A stretch of 32,762 bases of DNA from a virus. The stretch covers positions 1 through 32,762 of IMG/VR virus record IMGVR_UViG_3300005613_000250; one strand, 5' to 3'. Positions 24,519-31,891 of the stretch are shown piece by piece. Position 1 is the first letter of the stretch. Each line of letters begins with the position of its first letter. The translations under genes were made by a program, and so were the position numbers. The notes under the pieces were generated by a model, which saw only the letters and a list, made by a program, of their open reading frames with translations, did not search any database and was not told where the DNA came from.

Positions 24519-24586
24519 AAAAAAACCGACTGGGCTAAGAGAGGTGACACGGGGTGAATAAATCCCCACTCTCTTAGCGCAATCGG
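24519..24586 (-). terminator. Terminator/attenuator hairpin in the leader of the replication operon
   Basis: On the minus strand CCGA (plus 24583-24586) and CTAAGAGAG (24569-24577) pair with CTCTCTTAG (24535-24543) and TCGG (24526-24529). An inner GGGG/CCCC stem (24564-24567 with 24551-24554) caps it. The arm is followed at once by seven T (24519-24525) and, 12 bases on, by the GGAG of the initiator gene. A full terminator between promoter and first gene implies attenuation or antitermination. The 3' arm carries GGTGACAC, half of the iteron sequence found inside the downstream gene. Confidence 0.75.
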
Positions 24587-24644
24587 CTCATATATTATAT
24601 TCGTTTTCGCACTGGTTCGGTGTCACTCTTGCCAATACAAGGTA

Positions 24645-24674
24645 ATTATAACACTGTATTAACGATTCATTCAA
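24645..24674 (-). promoter_or_regulatory. Sigma70-like promoter for the replication operon
   Basis: On the minus strand TTGAAT (plus 24669-24674), an 18-base spacer and TATAAT (plus 24645-24650). It gives a leader of about 135 bases before the initiator gene that contains the terminator hairpin at 24519-24586. The -35 boxes of the two divergent promoters are about 35 bases apart, so one regulator could act on both. Confidence 0.7.
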
Positions 24675-24707
24675 CCAATTAATTAGCAAATATATTTATA
24701 TTATTGT

Positions 24708-24737
24708 TTGACAGCACCTACAAATAGAGTTTACAAT
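24708..24737 (+). promoter_or_regulatory. Sigma70-like promoter for the recombination operon
   Basis: TTGACA (24708-24713), an 18-base spacer, then TACAAT (24732-24737). Transcription should begin near 24744, about 35 bases before the first ATG. It faces away from the replication promoter at 24645-24674. Confidence 0.75.
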
Positions 24738-24778
24738 AACCACTAAGTTAATCAATAAACAACCGCTGGAGTTATGAC

Positions 24779-24922
24779 ATGACTGATACTGAGCTGTTAT
24801 TACAATTAAAAGAAATAGTTAAAGAACACCCTGGAACTGTGGCCCGCTGCCTTATGTGGATTATCAAAAGTGACGGTGAGGATAAACCATCAATTAGAGA
24901 GTTAGAGGAGTTAATAAAATGA
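24779..24922 (+). CDS. Small 47-residue first gene of the plus-strand operon
   Basis: ATG 24779 follows CTGGAG with seven bases of spacing and the stop overlaps the Erf start (ATGA), so it is almost surely translated. The product is MTDTELLLQLKEIVKEHPGT, then VARCLMWIIKSDGEDKPS and a Glu-rich helix. It is helical, acidic and without membrane segments. I do not recognise the family. It is the first product of the early operon, about 40 bases after the promoter, where phages often place small host-modifying or regulatory proteins. Confidence 0.7.
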   Translation: MTDTELLLQLKEIVKEHPGTVARCLMWIIKSDGEDKPSIRELEELIK

Positions 24923-25500
24923 AAGAATTAAATAGCATACAAGTAGAGCTAAAAGCTAATAAAAGTCAGACTAATAAGTTTGGTGGTTATAAATACCGCA
25001 GCCTAGAGGATATTAACGAAGCTGTTAAACCATTGCTTGCTGAACATTCTTGCTGCCTTGTATTGTCAGATACAATTGAGCTAGTTGGTGATAGACATTA
25101 TGTAAAAGCTACTGCAACAATCACTAATGCCGAGGGCGTAGCTGTTAGTGTTACTGCATTTGCTAGAGAGCCGTTCAGCAAGAAAGGCATGGACGATGCA
25201 CAAATAACAGGCTCAACCAGCTCTTATGCTAGAAAGTATGCGTTAAACGGATTATTTGCTATTGATGATACTAAAGACGCAGATAGTATGGATAACACAA
25301 AGCACGTTACAGCAAAAAAGTTATTTAAAACAAAAGAGGAACGTAACACATATATCTCTGGTATCGTTACTGGTTTGCAAGAAAACGAGCCAAGCGTAGT
25401 GCAAGAGCTATGGCGTGAATTAAGTAAAGAGCAACAACAAGATTTATGGTCCGAGTTTGGGTCAAATCAACAAACTGCAATTAGAGCATCATTAGTTTAA
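24919..25500 (+). CDS. erf: ERF family single-strand annealing protein
   Basis: 193 residues. The start ATG overlaps the preceding stop as ATGA, behind GGAG. Erf superfamily motifs are FGGYKYRSLEDINEAVKPLL near 22-41, a central beta region (HYVKATATITNAEGVAVSV) and the diagnostic DDAQITGSTSSYARKYALNG followed by LFAIDDTKDADS. Erf proteins form rings, anneal complementary strands and circularise or recombine phage genomes. The C-terminal 70 residues are a separate charged helical domain. The neighbours SSB and NinB complete an annealing recombination system. Confidence 0.92.
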   Translation: MKELNSIQVELKANKSQTNKFGGYKYRSLEDINEAVKPLLAEHSCCLVLSDTIELVGDRHYVKATATITNAEGVAVSVTAFAREPFSKKGMDDAQITGSTSSYARKYALNGLFAIDDTKDADSMDNTKHVTAKKLFKTKEERNTYISGIVTGLQENEPSVVQELWRELSKEQQQDLWSEFGSNQQTAIRASLV

Positions 25501-25515
25501 ACAAAGGAAGTAAAC

Positions 25516-25965
25516 ATGAATATTATTGGATTAGTAACATTAGGTCGTGATAGCGAATTGAAATATGCACCAACAGGTACAGCAATACTTGAGTTTTCAG
25601 GCGCATACAATACTGGCTACGGTGACAAAAAAGAAACGATGTGGTTACGATGTGCCATTTACGGTAAGAAAGGTGAAGCGTTACAGCAGCACTTAACTAA
25701 AGGTAGCAAGATTGTTATTAATGGTGATGAACTAAAGCTTACTACATATCAAAAGCAAGACGGTACGCAAGGCGCATCAATGCAATGTACTGTTAATAAT
25801 ATTGAGTTTGCTGGTGGACAAAACACTGGACATTCTCAAGGACAACAACAGCCGCAACAGCAACCGCAGCAAGGCTTTAACAACGGACAACAGCAAGGAC
25901 AATACGGCATTCGCCCACAAACGCAGCAACAACCAGGTTTTGATAACGTAGATGTACCATTTTAA
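25516..25965 (+). CDS. ssb: Single-stranded DNA-binding protein
   Basis: 149 residues, GGAAG eight bases before ATG. Residues 1-100 form an OB fold: MNIIGLVTLGRDSELKY, TAILEFSGAYNTGYG, ETMWLRCAIYGKKGEAL, LTKGSKIVINGDELK and the final strand MQCTVNNIEFAG. A Gln/Gly/Pro-rich disordered linker follows (about 102-140), ending in NVDVPF, which is the acidic tip used by bacterial SSBs to bind partners. It coats ssDNA during phage replication and recombination. It follows Erf by 15 bases in the same operon. Confidence 0.93.
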   Translation: MNIIGLVTLGRDSELKYAPTGTAILEFSGAYNTGYGDKKETMWLRCAIYGKKGEALQQHLTKGSKIVINGDELKLTTYQKQDGTQGASMQCTVNNIEFAGGQNTGHSQGQQQPQQQPQQGFNNGQQQGQYGIRPQTQQQPGFDNVDVPF

Positions 25966-25979
25966 GGAAAATATAAGAT

Positions 25980-26243
25980 ATGGAAATCGTGATTAAAAGA
26001 AGCGAAATAAAACCTATCTTTGGCTCATACAAGGCTTTTTATGCTTGTGCGGGCCGTGATAAAGATAGCTATCTGTTAAAGACTGGTATATGGAATGACC
26101 AGGACCAATTAATAGGCTCAACCCCAGCAGAACGATTAAGCCGTATTAGCTTATTGATTACTGCGTATATTGTATTTACTGGTGGTTGTAAAGCAATTCC
26201 TAAGCACTGGATTGATTATGCAAAAGCACAAGAAAAGCGCTAA
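25980..26243 (+). CDS. Unknown small protein between SSB and NinB
   Basis: 87 residues, ATG 25980 with GGAAAAT just upstream. I do not recognise the family. It has a mixed alpha/beta look with two Cys (YACAGRDKD and FTGGCKAIP) and a hydrophobic helix ISLLITAYIVF, which is probably buried and not membrane-spanning. It ends in a basic tail. Tight spacing on both sides places it in the recombination operon. Confidence 0.7.
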   Translation: MEIVIKRSEIKPIFGSYKAFYACAGRDKDSYLLKTGIWNDQDQLIGSTPAERLSRISLLITAYIVFTGGCKAIPKHWIDYAKAQEKR

Positions 26244-26643
26244 GTTTTATTTGCATACTGATACCAGAAAAACTGTATGGGCCAACATGGTTGCGTTCAT
26301 ACGGTCTTTAGGTGAATCTAGTCTAGTTATAACAGTTGAACAATTAAAGCCCAGGAAAAGCACCCAGCAGCGTGCGTATGCGCATTTCTTAATAGATTGC
26401 ATTGCTGAGTTTGTTGGTGTAAATCCTGATTACCTTAAAAAAGAGATAAAAGTAAATTTGGGTTTAATAGAAACGGAAGTTATTTCTGGTAAAGTTATAA
26501 CCACCGTAACATCTACGGAATCTTTATCTAAAGATGAATACTCTGTATTTGTAACTGAAATTGTCAATATTGCACAAAGTCTAAGCGATTCAAATACTGG
26601 GTTTGTTATACCTGACCGCAAATTTTTTGGATATGACTATTAG
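26218..26643 (+). CDS. ninB: NinB-like recombination protein
   Basis: About 141 residues from ATG 26218, which lies inside the end of the previous gene; a longer version beginning at 26170 would overlap that gene much further, so I prefer 26218. Visible features are FYLHTDTRKTVWANMVAFIR, then TVEQLKPRKSTQQRAYAHFL, where NinB proteins have a strand followed by a basic R/K-S-x-x-Q-R/N segment. The C-terminal half is KTEV/TSTESLSKDEYSVFV and an amphipathic helix. NinB (lambda Orf family) binds ssDNA and SSB and helps load annealases. Its presence beside Erf and SSB fits that role. The stop overlaps the convergent phosphoesterase stop. Confidence 0.65.
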   Translation: MQKHKKSAKFYLHTDTRKTVWANMVAFIRSLGESSLVITVEQLKPRKSTQQRAYAHFLIDCIAEFVGVNPDYLKKEIKVNLGLIETEVISGKVITTVTSTESLSKDEYSVFVTEIVNIAQSLSDSNTGFVIPDRKFFGYDY

Positions 26644-27797
26644 CAAACAGGTACAGTACCGCTGCCTATCTTGCCTTTATTAATATCATACGTGTATCTG
26701 GTTGCACCACGCTTAGATGCATAACCTCCGACTGTGGCGTATCTATTGCGCCCACTCATAATTTCATGCTGCACGACTTCAACTCCGCTAATATCTTTTG
26801 CTGAATAGTGATGCTTGTCACCGCTATGTAAGTATCTATATTCGCTTGCTCCCCATTCCTTGCCGTACTCTGTTGCAAATAATAAAGGTAATTGCTCTGG
26901 CTTGCGTCTATCGCCATGATGCCAACCTAGCATAAGATTGCCAACCTGATAAACCTGGTAATCTAAACGGCCTTGCAATATCTCGATTCTAGGATTGTTG
27001 CTATATATCTGCACCAGGAATTCTTTAATCCAAATAGTGCTGGCTTCATCATGGTTGCCACGAACAATACTAATAACTAGCTTTTCATGTGTTTGCGCTA
27101 ATATATCAATTACACGTCTTAATATTCTTATTGCTACTGGGACAATCATTTCCATTGAGCCATCTGTGTCTAGCACGTTAAGGCTTCTAGGTGTATGTGG
27201 GTATAATGCCGAGTCATAATGAATTAAATCGCCTAGCAGTGCTAATATGGCCGTTTTAGCTTTTGGTGATTCATCTACCATTTTTTGCATAATGCCGCAT
27301 ATTGTTTTGTCAGCTATTTCTAAATCCCAATCATCACCGCCAAGTGAGCTGCTGGCCCAATCACCGATATGTGTATCTGTTAAAGTAAACAGGTTTACTA
27401 AATCAGGATTATGCATAGTGTTGTTATGCACTTGCATTGGTTTATAAACTGGTAGCTCTTCTTTTAATGCGTCTACCGCATCTTGCATCATCTTAAGCTT
27501 TGCTTGGTCGCTAGCTTTGGTTTTAATCCACTGCAAGCCGTCTTCTGTTTTGACTAAAGTTGATGTGCCGCTGACTGGTAAATGCTGCGGAATGTTTATA
27601 TCTTGTAAGTAGTGCTTAGATTTGCCTAGTGCTTCTGCTCGGTATCTAAGTTTAAGCAATGTTTTCTCTAAACTGCTAATGTGTATACCTAATGCTAATG
27701 CGGCTTTTTGCTGTGACGGGTAATCTATACAAGCTTGTACTTTGTTGCGCTGGTTTTCTGTGGTGCAAATTTCTAATAGAGCATCGTAATCAAGCAT
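26640..27797 (-). CDS. Calcineurin-like metallophosphoesterase with N-terminal HTH-like region
   Basis: 385 residues, ATG 27797 behind AGGAG. Metal-binding motifs appear in family order: D141-T-H143 (TLTDTHIGD), GD 189-190 (ALLGDLIHYD), GNHD 247-250 (SIVRGNHDE) and GWHHGD 291-296. A further His is in SGDKHHYSAKD. This is a di-metal phosphoesterase like those found in many phages beside replication genes; the substrate (nucleic acid or nucleotide) is unknown. Residues 10-60 (YPSQQKAALALGIHISSLEK) look like a helix-turn-helix, suggesting DNA binding. The gene lies beyond the late terminator, so it is read by leak-through or from an unseen promoter. Its stop codon overlaps the stop of the converging NinB gene. 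Confidence 0.88.
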   Translation of the reverse strand: MLDYDALLEICTTENQRNKVQACIDYPSQQKAALALGIHISSLEKTLLKLRYRAEALGKSKHYLQDINIPQHLPVSGTSTLVKTEDGLQWIKTKASDQAKLKMMQDAVDALKEELPVYKPMQVHNNTMHNPDLVNLFTLTDTHIGDWASSSLGGDDWDLEIADKTICGIMQKMVDESPKAKTAILALLGDLIHYDSALYPHTPRSLNVLDTDGSMEMIVPVAIRILRRVIDILAQTHEKLVISIVRGNHDEASTIWIKEFLVQIYSNNPRIEILQGRLDYQVYQVGNLMLGWHHGDRRKPEQLPLLFATEYGKEWGASEYRYLHSGDKHHYSAKDISGVEVVQHEIMSGRNRYATVGGYASKRGATRYTYDINKGKIGSGTVPVC

Positions 27798-27814
27798 TTT
27801 CTTTTACTCCTAAA

Positions 27815-27842
27815 CTAAAAAACCGCATAAAGCGGCTTGATT
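27815..27842 (-). terminator. Rho-independent terminator at the end of the late/lysis operon
   Basis: On the minus strand AAGCCGC pairs with GCGGTTT (seven pairs, one G-T) around loop TTTAT, running into a stretch of six T. It lies directly after the membrane-protein stop and 18 or more bases before the phosphoesterase start. Confidence 0.8.
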
Positions 27843-28290
27843 ATTTATCGAATTTATTCAAAAGCTTTTGTATCTGGCTTTGACTGAATGAATTAACTTT
27901 GTATTTGTCTAACTTGTTTTTAAGATAATGTAAATATTTAAGCTCATCTTGACTAAGTGATTCCGCATTAATATGGTCTTTGTACCACCTATCAACATCT
28001 GCACGTACTAGGTTTTTCTGTATTTCATTTAATTCATCATTTACGTTTGTCTTTAGCTCTTTAATGTTTGCATCTGTTGCCTCTGTCTTTTTAGATAAAG
28101 TAAACCAAACCATGCCGCTAGTCACAATAGTAAGCCCTACTAATCCTAATTCGGTTGAGTGCATAATAAATAGATTGTAATTCTCATTAAAATAATAAAT
28201 TGAACCAGTCACTACTGCAGAAAAACTACCCCATATAAGAACAATATCTTTGATACACTTTGCTATTGATGAAATGTTAGGGCCTGACAT
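27841..28290 (-). CDS. Membrane protein of the lysis region (possible second holin)
   Basis: 149 residues with two predicted membrane segments near the N-terminus (IVLIWGSFSAVVTGSIYYF and a second around LGLVGLTIVTSGMVWF). A long charged coiled-coil tail follows. The end, YLHYLKNKLDKYKVNSFSQS and IQKLLNK, follows a recurring phage pattern (L-x-x-L-R/K-x-x-L-x-V-N-S-x-x-x-x-x-I-x-x-L). It follows the 3TM holin by 17 bases and is the last gene before a clear terminator. It may be an antiholin, a second holin or an i-spanin-like protein. No lipoprotein (o-spanin) partner was seen. Confidence 0.5.
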   Translation of the reverse strand: MSGPNISSIAKCIKDIVLIWGSFSAVVTGSIYYFNENYNLFIMHSTELGLVGLTIVTSGMVWFTLSKKTEATDANIKELKTNVNDELNEIQKNLVRADVDRWYKDHINAESLSQDELKYLHYLKNKLDKYKVNSFSQSQIQKLLNKFDK

Positions 28291-28307
28291 TTTATTGATT
28301 CCAGTTA

Positions 28308-28721
28308 TTAATTTATATTAGTTTTATTTTGTTTGCTCATAACAGTAGGCGCAATCTTTTCTGCACTTCTGCCTACTACATATCCACCTAAACCAATTTG
28401 CAACAAGGTCCAGGCTTCTGCGCTTAGTCTAAATGCTAGCAAGCCAAACGCATCACATACAACTAGGACCAAAAAAGTTAGCATTGTAATTGGTCGCCAT
28501 GACCGCTGTAACCAAGACTGTCCATTAGCTTCGGCTTTTATAATATCTGCCTTAGCTTGCAATTGCGTCTTTTCAAAGTCTAAAGCTTGAGTATATGCTT
28601 GCGCCTGGAGCTTTAGCATTTGGGCCTTAATTTCCATTTTCTCTGCATCTGACGTGTGCATTTTGTCAATTAAGTTTGTAACAGGCGTAATTATTTCACC
28701 TATAATATTTAAAAAGCTCAT
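28308..28721 (-). CDS. Holin of the GTA 3TM superfamily
   Basis: 137 residues from ATG 28721, two bases after the previous stop; an in-frame TTG five codons earlier is less likely. Residues of about 25-65 form a charged helical segment rich in Lys/Gln/Ala. They are followed by the family signature NGQSWLQRSWRPITML and hydrophobic stretches LTFLVLVVCDAFGLLAF and LLQIGLGGYVVGRSAEK. This is the pattern of GTA_holin_3TM (PF11351). Such holins sit in the inner membrane and time the release of the lysis enzyme. Position beside the DUF5675 gene supports a lysis cassette. Confidence 0.82.
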   Translation of the reverse strand: MSFLNIIGEIITPVTNLIDKMHTSDAEKMEIKAQMLKLQAQAYTQALDFEKTQLQAKADIIKAEANGQSWLQRSWRPITMLTFLVLVVCDAFGLLAFRLSAEAWTLLQIGLGGYVVGRSAEKIAPTVMSKQNKTNIN

Positions 28722-28723
28722 TG

Positions 28724-29176
28724 CTAAACACCCCAAACTTGCAAAATAAATGACTTTCTATTAGTCGCTTCATGAATACATTGTAGCGCAGTCTTGCTGT
28801 CATATCCCATTAGCTGCCTGTCACTATCAACAGTAAAGCCCATGCAAGGCAACAGACAACCGTCTGAATTTGACTTATAACCAAGAGCTTCATCGCCCGC
28901 CCAGTTACCCATGTGGATTAATATACCATCACGACTAACTACTTGCTGCACTAACTGCATTGCATCATTAACTAAATACACTGACTTATATCGCCCGCTT
29001 GCTGATTCAGGCAAATAATTAACTTCATATCTACCAGGCGGTATACAGCTTATATTCTTAGTATTGTCACGCCACGGCAATTCAAGCATTTTGCATACAA
29101 GTTTATCACCGTAATACAGCTCGCCTTTTGTACCCATGTCGCTAGTGCGCTCTCGATATAACTCTAGTGTTTTCAT
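28724..29176 (-). CDS. DUF5675 family protein, candidate endolysin
   Basis: 150 residues, ATG 29176 behind GGCAGGA. The order of motifs fits DUF5675: TKGELYYGDKLVCKMLELPW, CIPPGRYEVNY, SGRYKSVYLV, and the signature ILIHMGNWAGDEALGY followed by SDGCLLP. The H-x-G-N ... G-C arrangement resembles the His/Gly-Cys active site of L,D-transpeptidase-like enzymes; His and Cys are about 20 residues apart. No lysozyme, amidase or transglycosylase was found elsewhere in the genome. The next genes downstream encode a 3TM holin and a membrane protein, so this is the best candidate for the cell-wall-degrading lysis enzyme. There is no signal peptide. The activity is inference; DUF5675 has no agreed function that I know of. 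Confidence 0.6.
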   Translation of the reverse strand: MKTLELYRERTSDMGTKGELYYGDKLVCKMLELPWRDNTKNISCIPPGRYEVNYLPESASGRYKSVYLVNDAMQLVQQVVSRDGILIHMGNWAGDEALGYKSNSDGCLLPCMGFTVDSDRQLMGYDSKTALQCIHEATNRKSFILQVWGV

Positions 29177-29260
29177 ATCCTGCCAATATGTTTTAGTAAG
29201 ACTTTAGGTACTACCCTATACGTTTGCATAAGATAGTAGTAAAGTCCTCTCAGTAAGGCT
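29177..29260 (-). promoter_or_regulatory. Gap before the lysis genes with an imperfect inverted repeat
   Basis: No gene is visible here. On the minus strand GTAGT-AAAGTC (plus 29236-29246) faces GACTTTA-x-ACTAC (plus 29200-29214), giving a 12-pair hairpin with a small bulge. It lacks a T-run, so it is not a simple terminator. It could be an mRNA processing or control site ahead of the DUF5675 gene. A weak TTTACT-17-TATAGG promoter match overlaps it. I give this low weight. Confidence 0.3.
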
Positions 29261-29608
29261 CTATTTAGCTTCTAAGCCATTAATAACATCACGCATAAGC
29301 TTTCTATGCGATAGTTCATCAATATACTTAGCTTTCAAAGCAGTTGTATCTAGCCCTTCAATATCTGCTTCTGCAATCTTAGTTACAATCCAATCGGTAG
29401 ATGATAGGTAGGCTTTAGCTTCTGCAATCTTCTTTTGACTCTCTTGTTCAGCTAATTCAGCTTCTGTAAACTCAGGTTCAGGTGTATTGCCTTCTGAAAC
29501 CCATTCTTGGACTAGCTTGTAGTGACGATTACCTTCTGACTTTGGTACTGCTAATGTACCGTTGACTAGGTAGCCTTCACTTTGTAATTTTACTGTTTCA
29601 ATATTCAT
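29261..29608 (-). CDS. Tail-fibre-assembly-like protein, copy 2
   Basis: 115 residues, ATG 29608 preceded at ten bases by GGAG. The N-terminal half has GYLVNGTLAVPKSEGNRHYK and a short acidic hinge. The C-terminal half (AEAKAYLSSTDWIVTKIAEA and a helix ending DVINGLEAK) parallels the gene at 30526-30921. The EAKAYLxxTDW segment is frequent in phage fibre-assembly and XkdW/DUF4376-like proteins. Three bases separate it from the fibre gene upstream. An 84-base gap with inverted repeats follows. Role inferred from context. Confidence 0.55.
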   Translation of the reverse strand: MNIETVKLQSEGYLVNGTLAVPKSEGNRHYKLVQEWVSEGNTPEPEFTEAELAEQESQKKIAEAKAYLSSTDWIVTKIAEADIEGLDTTALKAKYIDELSHRKLMRDVINGLEAK

Positions 29609-29611
29609 ATC

Positions 29612-30529
29612 TTATAACTCCGCATCAAGTGATACTTTACAACCTGTGTCACTTCGCCAAAAACCGCTTGTTCCTGTACTAAACTGAAATTCCATCATAG
29701 TTGAACCATTTAGAGAAGCTAATGATATGTTTTGTGTAGAGTAAGTTCCGCCAGAAAACACTATCCCTGCGCCATTAAGTATAGAAACGCTAGGAATTAC
29801 ACGCATATGTGCTACATATTGCATATGACCATAAGCATTAGGTGACCAAGGCATTGGGGAGGCATACCCAGTGATACCATTATCATGGTCAATTAAGTTC
29901 TGATAATACCTCTGACACAAAGCCAACTCTTCACCATAACTTCTATACTCAAAGTCAGTAGCTTGTGAGCCTAGTTCTAGTTGGACATCCTTAATGCTGA
30001 CATAATCGCTAGATGTAAGATTTACATTAGCTGATTGATACCCATCTAATCCCACAGTAAATCTTAAGAGTGTAAGTCCGCTAGATTCTATTGTGGCAGT
30101 TATTTTTAATTGTTCCCAATCACTGTTTCCAGAATGTGTGTCTGTTTCTGTGTACCATTGAGTATTTGAATCAATAAGAAGTCTTGCGTTTGGGTTATTG
30201 GACTTAACCATCGCGGAAAAGGTAATGGTTTTACCGTGGTATTTCTCTGGAAACTCAACTATTTGACCAACACGGGCAGTACCGTTACCACTGCCTGTTA
30301 CGGTGATTTGCATATTTCCATTACTATCTTTAGAAAATGTTGCTCCACCTACACCTGCCGTGTATTGTTTCCATCGGTCTGCACTTCCGTATCCATTAGC
30401 AATAATAGAACTATTACCCCTCTGCCATACATCAAACCCGCCATTAATAATCAGGTTCTTACGTCCTGCTAAGATACGCTCTGTGGTATTACCACTAGCA
30501 ACATCTGCTAATTCCCTAGCTTGGCTCAT
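29612..30529 (-). CDS. Second tail fibre / carbohydrate-binding virion protein
   Basis: 305 residues behind GGAGGGT. The N-terminus (ELADVASGNTTERILAGRKN, then LIINGGFDVWQRG) and the DRW segment are common in phage fibre proteins that carry a beta-sandwich carbohydrate-binding module. Residues of about 35-190 look like that sandwich, closing with SIKDVQLELGSQATDFEYRS, followed by the YGEELALCQRYYQ motif shared by many fibre tips. The last 90 residues are beta-rich and end in a Trp/Gly segment. There is no T7 gp17 attachment domain, so it may attach to the main fibre or baseplate hub, or be a separate spike. It sits between two assembly-like genes. It has no VR-like segment, so it is not an evident DGR target. 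Confidence 0.65.
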   Translation of the reverse strand: MSQARELADVASGNTTERILAGRKNLIINGGFDVWQRGNSSIIANGYGSADRWKQYTAGVGGATFSKDSNGNMQITVTGSGNGTARVGQIVEFPEKYHGKTITFSAMVKSNNPNARLLIDSNTQWYTETDTHSGNSDWEQLKITATIESSGLTLLRFTVGLDGYQSANVNLTSSDYVSIKDVQLELGSQATDFEYRSYGEELALCQRYYQNLIDHDNGITGYASPMPWSPNAYGHMQYVAHMRVIPSVSILNGAGIVFSGGTYSTQNISLASLNGSTMMEFQFSTGTSGFWRSDTGCKVSLDAEL

Positions 30530-30921
30530 ACGTTACCCTCCAATAAGTTAATTAGTGTTCTAGCATCTTCACGCTTAGATTTAAGCTCTGCTTGACGTTC
30601 TTCTGTTAAGGTAGCGTACTTATCAACCGTAAAGTAAAGGTCTGTTGATGCTAGATAGGATTTAGCTTCAGATACCTTTTCTTGAGCTTCATGGTCAACA
30701 AAAACATAATTAGGTAGAATAGGTTGCTCAATTGGTTCAAAGTCTGCACGAGTAAACCCATACTGTTCAATTAGTTCGTTGCTTTCATCTGCAACCCATT
30801 TACCCAGGTTATCATCTTTTCTTATATTAAACAATGAGCCTTTTAGTTTATCTAAAAAATGTACATATTCATCTGTACCTTTTAGTGTATCTAAGTCTTT
30901 TTTTGTGTTAATTATTGTCAT
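30526..30921 (-). CDS. Tail-fibre-assembly-like protein, copy 1
   Basis: A 131-residue acidic protein with GGAG seven to eight bases before ATG 30921. The C-terminal half (EKVSEAKSYLASTDLYFTV, then a charged helix ending in LINLLEGNV) is the pattern of phage tail fibre assembly/chaperone proteins, with the E-A-K-x-Y-L-x-S-T-D-W/L segment. A second gene at 29261-29608 has the same C-terminal plan, so the two look like paralogues on either side of the second fibre gene. Its stop overlaps the next start as ATGA. Role inferred: folding or attachment of one of the two fibres. A minor structural role is also possible. Confidence 0.55.
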   Translation of the reverse strand: MTIINTKKDLDTLKGTDEYVHFLDKLKGSLFNIRKDDNLGKWVADESNELIEQYGFTRADFEPIEQPILPNYVFVDHEAQEKVSEAKSYLASTDLYFTVDKYATLTEERQAELKSKREDARTLINLLEGNV

Positions 30922-30922
30922 T

Positions 30923-31891
30923 TTAAATCTCCAGTTCGAGTTTTACTTTTAAGTTGTGTGCGTTGCTCCATTTAACATGACCTAACCAAGATGCTTTAAA
31001 CTTTCGCAGTGCCTCTAAATCATTTTGCCTTGTGTAGCTTTTTATCTTTTTCTTTGCTCGTTGCACAGAATCTTTACGAATGAGTTTATAATCTCTCCAT
31101 ATCCGATATCCAAGAAAGTTAATTCCTCGGATTGTGTTACTAGTTTCCCAGTGACTTAAACTCATACTCATTTCATCTAAAGAAAACTTTTCAATCTTCT
31201 TTTGCAACTCTCTAAGCTCCTCTATGGAATTGCCCAGTATAACCACATCATCCATGTACCTTGCCCAGTCGCGTAAACCTAGTTCATAGAACAAAAACTT
31301 ATCAAGTATATTCCCATAAATATTAGCAGACAACTGGCTGGTAAGCCACCCTATCTTTACTCCAACACCATCGCCTAAAATCAGCCTGAGAAGATTTAAT
31401 GTTTTTTTACACTTAATCTTCTTTTCAATTTCTTGCATTAGCCTAGATATTACAATAGATGCAAAATATTTACTGTAGTCTGTCTTTAGAAAGAACTGAT
31501 AGTTTTCTTTTCGTAGCTTACTTTGTATAAACTTAACGCCGCCATGAGTTCCTTTACCTTCTCTGCAAGCATAACTGTTTGGTAAGAATGTGTTTTCAAA
31601 TATGGGCGATATTAGATTGCATAGTGCGTGTTGCACTAATCTATCTCTAAACTCAAGGGCTTCTATTGCCCTTTCTTTTGGCTCATATACAAAAAACTTT
31701 CTGCTTGGCTTTAAAGCATACTCCCCGCTAATCAATTCTTTTTGAATTTGTAGAAGGTTGTACTCTGCATATTCTTTGAATCTTAAATAACCCACAGTTG
31801 CTTTTTTACCCTTAGAGGTTTTTCTATAAGCCTCCCTTAGATTATCCATGTCGGTTATTTTGTCAAATAAATTTCCGTACCTTTTTGGCAT
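30923..31891 (-). CDS. DGR reverse transcriptase
   Basis: A 322-residue reverse transcriptase that makes error-prone cDNA from TR. I chose ATG 31891 because AAAGGTGG lies ten bases upstream; a TTG seven codons earlier is less likely. Motifs in order: the N-terminal PKRYGNLFDKI typical of retron/DGR/group II RTs, FRDRLVQHAL near 85, LKTDYSKYF with catalytic Asp at about 138, IGWLTSQLSAN at 180-190, YMDD at 212-215, and NFLGYRI near 262. The (I/L/V)GxxxSQ form of motif 4, instead of QGxxxSP, is the DGR signature and is linked to adenine infidelity. The length fits DGR RTs and there is no maturase or endonuclease domain. One base separates its stop from the next ATG (30921), so it is cotranscribed with fibre-assembly genes. 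Confidence 0.95.
   Translation of the reverse strand: MPKRYGNLFDKITDMDNLREAYRKTSKGKKATVGYLRFKEYAEYNLLQIQKELISGEYALKPSRKFFVYEPKERAIEALEFRDRLVQHALCNLISPIFENTFLPNSYACREGKGTHGGVKFIQSKLRKENYQFFLKTDYSKYFASIVISRLMQEIEKKIKCKKTLNLLRLILGDGVGVKIGWLTSQLSANIYGNILDKFLFYELGLRDWARYMDDVVILGNSIEELRELQKKIEKFSLDEMSMSLSHWETSNTIRGINFLGYRIWRDYKLIRKDSVQRAKKKIKSYTRQNDLEALRKFKASWLGHVKWSNAHNLKVKLELEI

Noticed and set aside
24519-24586. Bidirectional terminator between the divergent operons
   Set aside because: Only the minus strand has a T-run after the hairpin. The plus-strand side continues CTCATATATT without one.
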